A stretch of 64,000 nt of DNA from Chryseosolibacter sp039917935 (GTDB lineage Bacteria; Bacteroidota; Bacteroidia; Cytophagales; Cyclobacteriaceae): NCBI GenBank assembly GCA_039917935.1, contig JBDSIM010000033.1, positions 6,976 through 70,975 on the forward strand, in the 5' to 3' direction. How positions within the stretch are numbered: position 1 is the first letter of the stretch; each line of letters starts with the position of its first letter. This document shows, one piece after another, positions 43,119 through 52,674 of the stretch. The translations under genes were made by a program, and so were the position numbers. Under the pieces are notes generated by a model that saw only the letters and a program-made list of their open reading frames with translations, had not been told where the DNA came from and ran no database searches.

Positions 43119-43273
43119 GAGATTGCTCCCAGTATACTTTGGAAAAAAGATAACCTTTAGACGAAGCAGGCGCGGGGCTTACCCACCTTTATACGGTTTG
43201 TAAGTAACACAGGGCGCTTGGCTTCTGGTGCCCAGAGATGGCCGCAGCAATGCTAAAATACCAATGGCTTATT

Positions 43274-46200
43274 TTACTTTTCTTTCATTTTCGTGCCGAT
43301 AAAACGAAGCAGATCCTCTTCTACTTTTTCTTTATCCTGCCAAAGGTTACGGCTAAAAACAAAGTGATAATCCCATTTCTTTCGGGTCATCAGGGTAGGG
43401 ATATAGGCAAAAAAGTGCTTTTCAGAAAGACTGCTAAAATAGTGCATGTCGTCGGTAAGCACAATTCCGAGGGAGTTGTTTTCGGTTTTAATGTGAACAT
43501 CCGCCAGCGGTAACTGGTTAATCTCAAACTGAAAATCAGAAAATTTATCTTCTCCCCAGCGCTTAATCTGATGATTTAGATACCAGCTGCTTTGTTGCTT
43601 ACCATTGCTATAAACAGTAGGAATGAATCTTCGTTGGTCAACTTCACGGGCGAATTCCAGATACTTCTTCAGTAGTTTTGGCCCTTCATTCTTCAGATCG
43701 TCTGTACGAAGTTGTTCCGGTTCGATGCTGCAGATCAGTATTATTTTTTCACGCGCTCTGGTAACAGCCACATTCAGTCTGTTTTCTCCCCCCGACATAT
43801 TAAGACTTCCAAATTGCATATTCATTTTCCTGGATTTGTCTGCGGCATATCCAATGGAAAAAATAATAATATCTTTTTCGTCACCCTGAACATTTTCAAT
43901 ATTCTTGACAAAAAGTGTTGGCGGAATAGCCAATCCCTCTTTGTGGTACCTCTCCTCAAGCAGGTCGAGAATTAAATTTTGTTGTGGCGAATTGAACGTG
44001 ACGACCCCTATTGTTTTTTCTGGCGTGGCCATCAATAAACTCATTACCCGATCCACCACCGCATTCGCTTCCGTGATGTTCGTATTATTGTCCCATAAGC
44101 CTCCCACATTGTGATATTCGATGGCGGGTTGTTGCAGGTTAAGGATATTGCGGTCAGGCAATAATTGCAATCGACCTCCATAAAAATATTTGTTTGAGAA
44201 ATCAATCAGTTCAAGAGATTGGCTGCGGTAATGCCCTTGAAGATGTACAGTAGGCAGATAGCGCTTGGCCAGATCGAGCAGCGAATCTACTTCCAGGTCA
44301 GGGTGGTCAGCATCTTCTTCCCACCTTATCTGGTACAGCTCATTGGGCTTCAGCTGCATGTCATCGCCCGCCACCAGGATCTGTTTGCCTCGATACATGG
44401 CGGGTATACCCCTTTCAGAAAAACACTGCGATGCTTCGTCAAAAATCACCAGATCAAAAATTTCTTTCATCGGAAAAATTGCAGAGGCTGATTCCGGTGA
44501 GACCATCCAGCAGGGTAACAAATTAAAAACTTCATTCTGAAAATCGGTAATTATTTTACGAATGGGCCAGATCTTTTTTTTCTTGGTTACCTGGTGGTAC
44601 AAATCCCGATAGGTTACCCGGTTATTCAGCCGGTTATACTCAAGATTTTCGTACACCCGTTCGCGTGCCCTCAACAACAAGATATCCTGACTGAGTTTTC
44701 TTTTCTCCTCCACCAACGCAGCCAGTTCTTCCCTTTGTTTCTCCATTTTCATGGATGAGACAGACCGAAGATTTGGAAACTTGGCTTCTATATGCTCAAT
44801 CCAGGCAAGTCGTAAACTGTTTTGAAAGAGCTGCTCCATACGAACGCCGTTCCATTCACCAGTTTCATCGTGCAGCTTAGTGATGACAACTTTCTCAAAC
44901 ACTTGCAAGTTTTCCTTGATCCTGTCGAAATCACAAAGGCTGTCAAAATCTTTCCGCAAAGTTTTCAGGTACTCATTTTCTCTCTCCGGGTGGGCAATGA
45001 GATCCCTGTACTGATAAGGGTTGATGTATTTTAACCAATCTTTCTTTCTTTCCTTAAGGTCACCCACAATTTTCAAAAGCTGAATCAATACTTTCGTGAA
45101 ATCCGGCATTGTATATTTCTTCGGGTGTAATCCTTCTTTCACTTCACGAAGTGTGTGAAATATCAGCTTTGCCCTGATGGCAAGTTTTTGACGGGTAAAC
45201 CAGATCTTCAATTTTACTTCGTCATAATCGGTTGGTAAATCAATCAGCCATGATTTCTTTTTTACTGCCGTCAGGTGGTGTTCCAGGTTTAACCTGTTAT
45301 CAATCTTTTCCTCCAGCCGCCGCAATCCTTTTTTATTGTTTTGCAAGCCATTGGCATGCAGTACATCATTGATCCATTGTTTGTCTTTAGAAAACAAAGA
45401 CCATTTCACAAGGCGGAAGATATTTCCCTGGGCATCGGTTGCCTTCTGCAAGGCTTCCTGAAATATCACCAGCCGATCTGCATGGAGAAATGATTCAGCG
45501 CCATCGCCGGTAAAACAGTTCATCAGTACCCTTTCCACATTGGTAAACCAAAGAAAGCTCGTCTCACCGTCTTTCTCATCTACCATGGCCAGCATAAAAT
45601 GATAGATGGCTTCCGTCTTAAGTAACGCGATTAACCCAAGGACATCATCTTCCCGCGAGCGGAAGGATTCTGCATCAGAAAGGCTCAGGGTAACTTGAAT
45701 AAGTTCCTGGATATTCTCCTGCGTTTGCTTTTGATACGTTGGGATTTCAGTAATTACTTTTTCTATTTCTTTAAGCTCCTTCAACTGAAAACTGCCAAAT
45801 GATCGGCGCTCTCGCCACGGATACTCAGTCCTTTCAAAATTTGACGCATAGCCCGTATACTGATGAAGGGTCTGGAGAAAATGCGGCAACGTGGTAAAAG
45901 AAAAGTTTTGATACTCTTGCCGGATATTAATGACCTTACCCTGTACGTCAGAAGTAAGATAAAGCTCTTTCACACTTAAGCCACTTTCCTGATCATCAAA
46001 TAAGGCTTGTTTGAATTGTTCAAACTCATCCGTGATTTGATCAATAGAGCGGCAAACATGAAAAAACCTCCGCTCGGTTTGAATTACATCAATGCTCCGG
46101 TTGTTGGATTTATAATCATCGATACTATCAATCTGTCGTGCGACCTTATGAAAAATATTTTTTCTTTCATTCCGGAAATCATGTACAAGACCAACAAAAT

Positions 46201-47311
46201 CACCCAGTTGTTTTTCCTGTAAACGCGTGTACACCACGTCGAGTGCGGCGCGCTTCTGACAAACCAGTAAAGCGCGTTTTCCGGAGGCAATGGCATCGGC
46301 CAGGAGATTGCAGATCAGTTGTGATTTACCCGTGCCTGGTGGTCCTTGTACAACAATCGACTGGCCTACCTTTACGGCTTTGATGGCATTTTCCTGATAC
46401 GCATCGATGGTAAAGGGGGTATGGAGTTTCTCTTCCTTAACAATCTGACCGGCCAGAATGCCACCGTTATCAGGCGCGGCTTTTTCTGAAGGAATAATTT
46501 TGCTGAGAAAAAATTCTTCGAGATCCAGAATCGTATTTTCTTCAATCAATCGCAGATAGTCAGGCACGAGTTGTGAACCAGCCTGCGGAAAGATTCCCAA
46601 CACAGCTTCCGGAAATAGTTTCAATTCGCCATTGCGGTGTTTGAGCTCAAATTCTTCTTTCTTGAACGGCTGAAAGGGGATCAGTTCGTCCCGGAAATTA
46701 TCCGGATTAAAATTGATTTCCAGTTTTTCTTTCAATAGCTGATAAAGCTGTGTCCGAAAAACGGTGCTGTCAACATTAAAATCCTCGAAACTCGAATCCA
46801 GCATTTCTTCATCCAAGGCAACTTTATTATAAAATGAATATGCCAGCAGAAATGATTTATTCAACGTAATCCCCGCTTGCTGGCGAAGTTGAAGATGCCA
46901 TTCATTATTTTCCTGCAGGATAGAAACAGGAAAAAATAACAATGGGCAACGCACCAGGGTGCCATCGGAAAATTTTCCACGGATGAACGGCCAGCCTATG
47001 TGCAGATCGTAAGAACCGCGTTCTTCAAATAAAAAGCTATCACCGCGTTGGAGTTTTTTTAATTTTTTACTAACCTCATTGTTGGATTCTACGCGACTGT
47101 CCAGCACCTGGCAAACTTTAATCGTTTTTCCACCAATAAGGGCTTTTATAATCTCAAACGAAGGAAAACCATTTAACAGGTTTACTTCGTGAAGATCCAT
47201 TAACTGCTCAGCTGACAAACGCAATAACATCAACGAGCGATTGTTACCCGACAGATTTGTTAGTCTGCGCAGGTACGATTGAAGAACATTCTTAACTGGG
47301 TTAGTCACCAC
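43274..47311 (-). CDS. SF1 helicase with nuclease-like C-terminus
   Basis: 1345 residues of the COG1112 superfamily I DNA/RNA helicase type. The N-terminal 300 residues resemble a DUF4011-like region. Walker A GPPGTGKS is at 323-330, Walker B VIFDEASQCF in the second half, motif III GDDMQLKP, and motifs V-VI ENVQGDEKDIIIFSIGY and VAVTRAREKIIL. The last 130 residues look like a worn restriction-endonuclease fold (Vsr/DUF559-like) with a WDYHFVFSRNLWQ ending. It follows the helix-hairpin-helix gene by 48 bases. A role in defence or DNA repair is inference. Confidence 0.85.
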   Translation of the reverse strand: MVTNPVKNVLQSYLRRLTNLSGNNRSLMLLRLSAEQLMDLHEVNLLNGFPSFEIIKALIGGKTIKVCQVLDSRVESNNEVSKKLKKLQRGDSFLFEERGSYDLHIGWPFIRGKFSDGTLVRCPLLFFPVSILQENNEWHLQLRQQAGITLNKSFLLAYSFYNKVALDEEMLDSSFEDFNVDSTVFRTQLYQLLKEKLEINFNPDNFRDELIPFQPFKKEEFELKHRNGELKLFPEAVLGIFPQAGSQLVPDYLRLIEENTILDLEEFFLSKIIPSEKAAPDNGGILAGQIVKEEKLHTPFTIDAYQENAIKAVKVGQSIVVQGPPGTGKSQLICNLLADAIASGKRALLVCQKRAALDVVYTRLQEKQLGDFVGLVHDFRNERKNIFHKVARQIDSIDDYKSNNRSIDVIQTERRFFHVCRSIDQITDEFEQFKQALFDDQESGLSVKELYLTSDVQGKVINIRQEYQNFSFTTLPHFLQTLHQYTGYASNFERTEYPWRERRSFGSFQLKELKEIEKVITEIPTYQKQTQENIQELIQVTLSLSDAESFRSREDDVLGLIALLKTEAIYHFMLAMVDEKDGETSFLWFTNVERVLMNCFTGDGAESFLHADRLVIFQEALQKATDAQGNIFRLVKWSLFSKDKQWINDVLHANGLQNNKKGLRRLEEKIDNRLNLEHHLTAVKKKSWLIDLPTDYDEVKLKIWFTRQKLAIRAKLIFHTLREVKEGLHPKKYTMPDFTKVLIQLLKIVGDLKERKKDWLKYINPYQYRDLIAHPERENEYLKTLRKDFDSLCDFDRIKENLQVFEKVVITKLHDETGEWNGVRMEQLFQNSLRLAWIEHIEAKFPNLRSVSSMKMEKQREELAALVEEKRKLSQDILLLRARERVYENLEYNRLNNRVTYRDLYHQVTKKKKIWPIRKIITDFQNEVFNLLPCWMVSPESASAIFPMKEIFDLVIFDEASQCFSERGIPAMYRGKQILVAGDDMQLKPNELYQIRWEEDADHPDLEVDSLLDLAKRYLPTVHLQGHYRSQSLELIDFSNKYFYGGRLQLLPDRNILNLQQPAIEYHNVGGLWDNNTNITEANAVVDRVMSLLMATPEKTIGVVTFNSPQQNLILDLLEERYHKEGLAIPPTLFVKNIENVQGDEKDIIIFSIGYAADKSRKMNMQFGSLNMSGGENRLNVAVTRAREKIILICSIEPEQLRTDDLKNEGPKLLKKYLEFAREVDQRRFIPTVYSNGKQQSSWYLNHQIKRWGEDKFSDFQFEINQLPLADVHIKTENNSLGIVLTDDMHYFSSLSEKHFFAYIPTLMTRKKWDYHFVFSRNLWQDKEKVEEDLLRFIGTKMKEK

Positions 47312-47359
47312 GTATTCCGGAAGTTTTTGGTTTTAGTTTGTAATTGACAAAGCCTGTGA

Positions 47360-48280
47360 TTAATTACTTACGCTGATGTAAGGTAAAATTTTTTCAACCT
47401 CTTCCTGCGTAATTACTTGCAGCTTTTTAATATCATGAACCTCCTTGAAATCACCATGCTGAAAACGGTAAGTTATCAGCACTCGTGCAGTTTTATAACG
47501 TATATAAGGGTGCGCTGATAACTGCTCTTCACTTGCTGTATTGATATTGAGTTTTACCGGGGTAAACCCTGCCGCAATAAATGACATTTTCGTTAATCGG
47601 TTAACCACCATCGAATCAAGGCCGTACACTTCTTTTAATTGTTCCGATTGAATAAATCCGCCTAATCCATTCCGGAATTTTATTATTCGGCTGGCAAGCT
47701 TTGAGCCAATGCCATACACCGTCTTCAAAAGTAAGGTATCCGCTACATTTAAATCGAAAGATGGTTTTTCACCTTTGGTTTTAAGCGTTCCCTTCCTTGT
47801 AAACTGCGACCGGTAAGCAGTTTCCTGTTTCCGCTGCTTTCTCAGAGAAGGAAGCAAAATATTACCGTATAGCTGCTTATATAACGTAGAATCCAGGCCA
47901 TAGATTTTCAACAAGTCGGATTTGATCCTAAAAGACCCCCCTTTCGCCCGGTAAGCGGCAATACGATTCGCTGAAGTTTCCGAGAAACCAAGCTTCAATA
48001 AGGTGTCTAAAGGCGCGGTATTTGGGTTGAAGGGAAATGAATGAAACCGCTGGCTCCCGGGCTGGGTGGGAGCCGGTTGGTCGTTTTTCAACAGAGAAAG
48101 CAGGCTATCAAGTACTATTTTATCCTGATCATCATTTCGCTCCGTGTGAGCGATGAAGGAGCTATAAATAGGTTCGGAGAATATCAAAATGACCATCAGC
48201 GGTATGAGAATCAAAAAGCCATTGATCTCATTACCTGAAAAGCCAAAAATATCCCGAATCCATTTTTTCAACGAATTCAT
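47360..48280 (-). CDS. ComEA-like helix-hairpin-helix protein
   Basis: 306 residues. One N-terminal membrane helix (ILIPLMVILIFSEPI) is followed by three helix-hairpin-helix repeats (FNPNTAPLDTLLKLGFSETS, FDLNVADTLLLKTVYGIGSK, and LNINTASEEQLSAHPYIRYK), related to the ComEA/T2SS family. It would bind DNA in the periplasm, as in natural transformation. It is divergent from hemA and leads the operon with the large helicase. Confidence 0.88.
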   Translation of the reverse strand: MNSLKKWIRDIFGFSGNEINGFLILIPLMVILIFSEPIYSSFIAHTERNDDQDKIVLDSLLSLLKNDQPAPTQPGSQRFHSFPFNPNTAPLDTLLKLGFSETSANRIAAYRAKGGSFRIKSDLLKIYGLDSTLYKQLYGNILLPSLRKQRKQETAYRSQFTRKGTLKTKGEKPSFDLNVADTLLLKTVYGIGSKLASRIIKFRNGLGGFIQSEQLKEVYGLDSMVVNRLTKMSFIAAGFTPVKLNINTASEEQLSAHPYIRYKTARVLITYRFQHGDFKEVHDIKKLQVITQEEVEKILPYISVSN

Positions 48281-48446
48281 AAGAGGGGGTTTTCATACAA
48301 ATTAGTAAAAGTTGGGAACTAAAGACAAGGCCGGTTTGTAAAACGGAAGGAGCTATTTATAATGTTATTTATACTGATTCTAAATTGACCCTTTCCTGAT
48401 TTTTGTCATCAGCGATTGTTATTGAGAATGTATTTTTGTGATCCAG

Positions 48447-49709
48447 ATGACTCAAAATTTTAAATCAATAGCCTTAAGTTATAAGACAGCCCCGCTGGTG
48501 GTGAGGGAACAGGTTTCACTAACAGAATCCGCTGTTAAACAACTATTGCATTTCTTACGCGATTATACAACCGCATCAGACCTTCTGATCGTCTCCACCT
48601 GTAATCGCACGGAGATTTATTATACATCGGAAAAAGATTTATCTGAAGATATTTTTAAAGGTTTAGCCTTCATTAAAAATCCAGATAAAGGATTCGCGCA
48701 ACATTTCGCTAAATATGAAGGTACGGCATCTATCCGCCACCTGTTTGACGTGGCGATCGGGTTGGATGCACAGGTAATCGGAGATTTACAGATTTCCGGA
48801 CAGGTGAAAAAAGCTTATCAATGGAGCGCGGATGAAAATGTGGCAGGACCTTTTCTGCACCGCCTCATGCATACCATATTTTTCGCCAATAAGCGCGTGG
48901 TGCAGGAAACTGCTTTTCGCGATGGCGCAGCTTCCATCTCCTATGCTGCGAAAGAATTAGCGGAAGATCTTTTGGTAGGCACAAGGGATCCAAAAGTTCT
49001 CGTGGTAGGGGTGGGTGAAATAGGTCAGGATTTTTGTTTAAACCTCGACAATTCAAAACTCCGCAATGTAACGATCCTGAATCGCACGCCTGAAAAAGCG
49101 GAAATATTGGCGGCCAAATGCGGATTTCAATTTTGCGGGATTGAAAGATTAAAAGATGAAATAGCCAAGGCGGATATCATCATTAGTTCAGTTTCCGGAA
49201 ATGAACCGTTGATCAGTCGCGAGCTGATGAAGGAAATAAAAATATTGTCCCACAAGTTCTTTATTGATCTTTCCATTCCAAGAAGTATCGATCCTTCTAT
49301 CGAGGAGATCCCCGGTGCCATTATCTATAACCTTGATGATATTGAGGAAAAAACCTCGGAAGCACTGGAAAGGCGTATCGCTTCGATTCCACAGGTTCAG
49401 AATATTATTAGTCAGTCCATCAGTGAATTTGAAGATTGGTCAAAAGAAATGGTGGTGTCCCCTACCATTCAGAAGCTAAAAAATTCTTTGGAGCAAATCA
49501 GGAAGGAAGAATTAACCCGCTTTCTCAAGAATGCGAAACCGGAAGAAGCTGAAAAACTTGAGGAAATGAGCAAGTCACTCATGCAAAAAATCCTGAAGTA
49601 CCCGGTACTCCACTTAAAAGCCGCCTGCAAACGAGGCGATGCAAACACCCTAACGGATATCCTGCACGACCTTTTTAATCTTGAAAAAAATCTTGAAAAA
49701 AAGGGATGA
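48447..49709 (+). CDS. hemA: Glutamyl-tRNA reductase
   Basis: About 420 residues, the first step of tetrapyrrole synthesis by the C5 route. The catalytic Cys is in VSTCNRTEIYY (residue 52 from this start), and the NADPH-binding domain has VVGVGEIGQDF with LNRTPEKA. The C-terminal dimerisation helices end KNLEKKG. A GTG three codons upstream (48438) is an alternative start; no clear ribosome site decides it. No other hem gene is in the window. Confidence 0.95.
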   Translation: MTQNFKSIALSYKTAPLVVREQVSLTESAVKQLLHFLRDYTTASDLLIVSTCNRTEIYYTSEKDLSEDIFKGLAFIKNPDKGFAQHFAKYEGTASIRHLFDVAIGLDAQVIGDLQISGQVKKAYQWSADENVAGPFLHRLMHTIFFANKRVVQETAFRDGAASISYAAKELAEDLLVGTRDPKVLVVGVGEIGQDFCLNLDNSKLRNVTILNRTPEKAEILAAKCGFQFCGIERLKDEIAKADIIISSVSGNEPLISRELMKEIKILSHKFFIDLSIPRSIDPSIEEIPGAIIYNLDDIEEKTSEALERRIASIPQVQNIISQSISEFEDWSKEMVVSPTIQKLKNSLEQIRKEELTRFLKNAKPEEAEKLEEMSKSLMQKILKYPVLHLKAACKRGDANTLTDILHDLFNLEKNLEKKG

Positions 49710-49911
49710 GGTGGTGATCTGTTCCTGTTCGCTACCATAAACTCCGATGCGTTGGCCATTTGCTACAGATTCTTAGGCTGTTATTTTTTCATTTTTCTCA
49801 AAACTTTTCAACTGCGCCCGATGGCTATCGGATTGTTAACTGTCAACAGTTTACATCTCCTGTAATTTTCTTTGTTTATCTTCGACCTATTCTAAAATAA
49901 GCGCTCCACCG

Positions 49912-50403
49912 GTGATTGGGGAAGAGAAAAAATTCATTAACCTCATTAACGAACATCAAGGGCTGATCCACAAGGTCTGTATCATGTATGAGAACGACCG
50001 CGAGGTTCGCAATGATCTTTTCCAGGAGATTGTACTGCAGCTCTGGAAATCATTTCACACTTTCAGAGGCGAAGCCAAAATAAGTACCTGGATGTACCGT
50101 ATTGCTCTCAACACAGCAATTTCAGGATATCGCAAACAAACCCGCCTTGTGCAAACTGAGGATCTGCATGAAATTCATTTTAATATATCCGAACAATACG
50201 GCGGGGAGGATAGAGAAGAAAATGAACTCAAACTTCAGTGGGCCATCCGGCAGCTATCTGAAATTGAACGCGCTATGATCATGATGGCCCTGGAAGAAAT
50301 TGCGTATGAGGAGATCGCAGAAACCATTGGCATCACGCAAAACAATGTAAGGGTTCGCATGAACCGGATCCGGGAAAAATTAAAAAAACTTATGTGCCCC
50401 TAA
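49912..50403 (+). CDS. ECF-type RNA polymerase sigma factor
   Basis: 163 residues. Region 2 (DLFQEIVLQLWKSFHTFRGE, ISTWMYRIALN) and region 4 (IAETIGITQNNVRVRMNRIR) are complete. It is of the group whose partner is a small multi-helix membrane protein rather than a classic anti-sigma factor. Start GTG at 49912. One base separates its stop from the next start, so the pair is coupled. Confidence 0.93.
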   Translation: MIGEEKKFINLINEHQGLIHKVCIMYENDREVRNDLFQEIVLQLWKSFHTFRGEAKISTWMYRIALNTAISGYRKQTRLVQTEDLHEIHFNISEQYGGEDREENELKLQWAIRQLSEIERAMIMMALEEIAYEEIAETIGITQNNVRVRMNRIREKLKKLMCP

Positions 50404-50404
50404 A

Positions 50405-51028
50405 ATGGAATTAGACGATTTAAAAGATATATGGAAAAAGCAAGGCTTTCAACCTAAGGATGAAGCTCAACTCGTTATCATGTTAAAAGGAAAAAGCATT
50501 TCTATCATCACACGGTTAAAACGGAATGTCTGGCTGGAGCTCATTTTTACTTTTTTGGGAGGATTAGCTTTGTTGATCTACGCATTGACCCTTCCCGAAG
50601 GCTCACTCAAATGGACTTCCATATCAATTCTTATTTTATTCGCGATCTATTCGTTCTATTACTTAAAAAAGCTGCAGCTGCTGAATGGATTTGATCCGGG
50701 TAACGATATCAAAGCCAACCTTCAACGACTTATACTGAATCTGAAAACTTATTTAAAATTCTATAAACGAAGTTATTCCATATTATACCCTGTCTATTTC
50801 CTGCTGGCGCTCCTGTTCGGAGGGATTGAACAAGGGGCCACCGCATTCTTCCACCGGCTGGCCAGACCGGATGTCATCGCTACCCTTTTACTTGGCGCCA
50901 GTTTATTTTTCATTTGCAGCACCTGGCTGACCACCTGGTATCTTAAAAAACTTTATGGTAACCATTTGCAGAAACTGGAGTCGTTGCTGAAGGATCTTTA
51001 TGGGAATGAAAAAGTTGCGGGGGAGTGA
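50405..51028 (+). CDS. Membrane partner of ECF sigma factor
   Basis: 207 residues. A short soluble N-terminus (MELDDLKDIWKKQGF) is followed by four hydrophobic helices (about 47-65, 72-88, 120-137, 150-180) and a helical tail. No zinc-binding anti-sigma domain is seen. By position it is a possible membrane anti-sigma factor; the function is inferred. Confidence 0.8.
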   Translation: MELDDLKDIWKKQGFQPKDEAQLVIMLKGKSISIITRLKRNVWLELIFTFLGGLALLIYALTLPEGSLKWTSISILILFAIYSFYYLKKLQLLNGFDPGNDIKANLQRLILNLKTYLKFYKRSYSILYPVYFLLALLFGGIEQGATAFFHRLARPDVIATLLLGASLFFICSTWLTTWYLKKLYGNHLQKLESLLKDLYGNEKVAGE

Positions 51029-51185
51029 AGGGGCAGGTTGCAGGTCCAAATTTGAAATTTGAAATTGTTCAATGTATGAAGTTCAAACTACCTTTAAAGT
51101 TCAACCACGGATGTGTGCCATAGCAACTCTCGATCGGGCTTCGCATTGTCTGGCACACAATCACTGAACCTTGATCAGAGCATAA
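51029..51185 (+). repeat. Dispersed intergenic repeat, copy A
   Basis: Contains TGTGTGCCA (51112-51120) and TGGCACACA (51151-51159), a 9-base inverted repeat around CTCTCGATCGGGCTTCGC, then AATCACTGAACCTTGAT. It matches copy B at 61171-61240 closely. The stretch up to 51426 holds no gene. Confidence 0.7.
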
Positions 51186-51426
51186 GTTTAATGTTTAAAG
51201 TTAAGGAGCACTTCACGCGCACAGTGACGTTTGCAGCGAATCCGGATTATCCACGAGACTTAACCACTGTGGGGATGACCTCTTTAAATGAGTATAAAAA
51301 AATGCATTTACAATGTAAGAACGACGTAAGTTCTGTAAAGTGATTACAGGGGATCAGACGTGAATTTTTCGTAACTTATTATGAAGACTTTACCAGTGAA
51401 TCTACCCGGCTTCGAAGTAATAATAA

Positions 51427-52674
51427 TCAGGATAAGAACATTCTGTTCTGGTCAAGGCAATCACACAAATGTTTGTATACTACTGTGATATTTTCTTTTG
51501 ACTGATCTTTACCCAGGGCAAGTACGATCCGTTGGGATAAAGTGCCCTCTTTCAGGATGACATCAATCTCACGCTTCCAGGTTCCGACAGCATAATTGCC
51601 GGAACGAATTATCCGTTCGGTAATGTGTTGCCAAAGCTCTACGACACTGGCTGAAGTTCCTGGAAAACCAAAAACATTCAGATAGTCCTTATTATCAATG
51701 ATGACTCCCTGTGCCTGTTCACTTGTTTTATCCAGCAACTGAGCAAGGAAATCAGTCCTCCATTTCATCTGGCTTTCAAAATCGAGAAATTTTCCACTAA
51801 CGAATCCTTTAATGGTTTCAATTACCAAAGCAACGATGGCCATATCCGCCGTTGGGCACTCCTGAATATCCATGATCCGGATTTCGATCGATCCTCTGTC
51901 AAAACGAGGAATGGCTCCGCGGGAATTTACCCATATAGGATTCAACGCCTGCCCCGGATCATACGGAGCAATGTCAGATTTTATCTTTTCGTAAATGGTA
52001 TTGAGGTAATTTCTTTTTGAAAAAACCGCTTCTGGTATGACCTTCCCCGTAATGGATGGAATTTTAGCCTGGTTTGTTTTGTAATATTTCAATCGTGTAT
52101 CAAGCATACCAGTCAACTTCCCATCAAGAATGGGCGAGCTGGCGCACAACGCGGGCAGGAGTGGTAACACTAACCGTACGGCTGCATGCAATTTCGCGAA
52201 TTCCTCATCATCATAAAATGGAAGGTTCAGATGGGTGCTCTGCAGGTTAGACCATCCATGACCCCGGCAATCAAATATTTTATTGTAAATGTCATATACC
52301 TCGTTGTTTTCGTGAGGCCATATTTTAGTTTCCGTTGTCGGATCCATAAACGGGTGCGCCGCTGACGGCATGAGCATGGTATTGGACCCCGCCAGAATAG
52401 AATTGATGTGTCTGACATTTTCGGCGAACGCATTTTCCAAACCATTGAAGTTATTTTCGGGTTTGGTAGATTTTAGCTCCACAACATGCAGTACCAGTTC
52501 ATTGGACCAAGTGACCATTCCATTTTCAAAATCACTCTGAAAAACACCCGTTTCATGTTTGATCAATTCGTCAGTGATAGGGCTTACTTTCAGGGTTTCA
52601 CAGTCTACAAGCATGTACTCCAGCTCTATGCCATAGCCCTGGAATAAATGAAGGCGTGGGGGTTGCTGCATCAT
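51427..52674 (-). CDS. GCS2-family carboxylate-amine ligase
   Basis: 415 residues of the GCS2 family (glutamate-cysteine ligase type 2, glutamine-synthetase-like fold), which joins an amino acid or other amine to a carboxylate using ATP. Visible: GYGIELEYMLVD at the N-terminus, LQSTHLNLPF and RGSIEIRIMDIQECP. Its ATG overlaps the stop of the ATP-grasp gene by four bases. It is the last of four coupled genes. Substrate unknown; the operon suggests amide bonds in a small peptide or a protein tag. Confidence 0.88.
   Translation of the reverse strand: MMQQPPRLHLFQGYGIELEYMLVDCETLKVSPITDELIKHETGVFQSDFENGMVTWSNELVLHVVELKSTKPENNFNGLENAFAENVRHINSILAGSNTMLMPSAAHPFMDPTTETKIWPHENNEVYDIYNKIFDCRGHGWSNLQSTHLNLPFYDDEEFAKLHAAVRLVLPLLPALCASSPILDGKLTGMLDTRLKYYKTNQAKIPSITGKVIPEAVFSKRNYLNTIYEKIKSDIAPYDPGQALNPIWVNSRGAIPRFDRGSIEIRIMDIQECPTADMAIVALVIETIKGFVSGKFLDFESQMKWRTDFLAQLLDKTSEQAQGVIIDNKDYLNVFGFPGTSASVVELWQHITERIIRSGNYAVGTWKREIDVILKEGTLSQRIVLALGKDQSKENITVVYKHLCDCLDQNRMFLS

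Noticed and set aside
51113..51343. 76-codon plus-strand frame
   Set aside because: Lies wholly in the dispersed repeat and downstream A/T-rich sequence.
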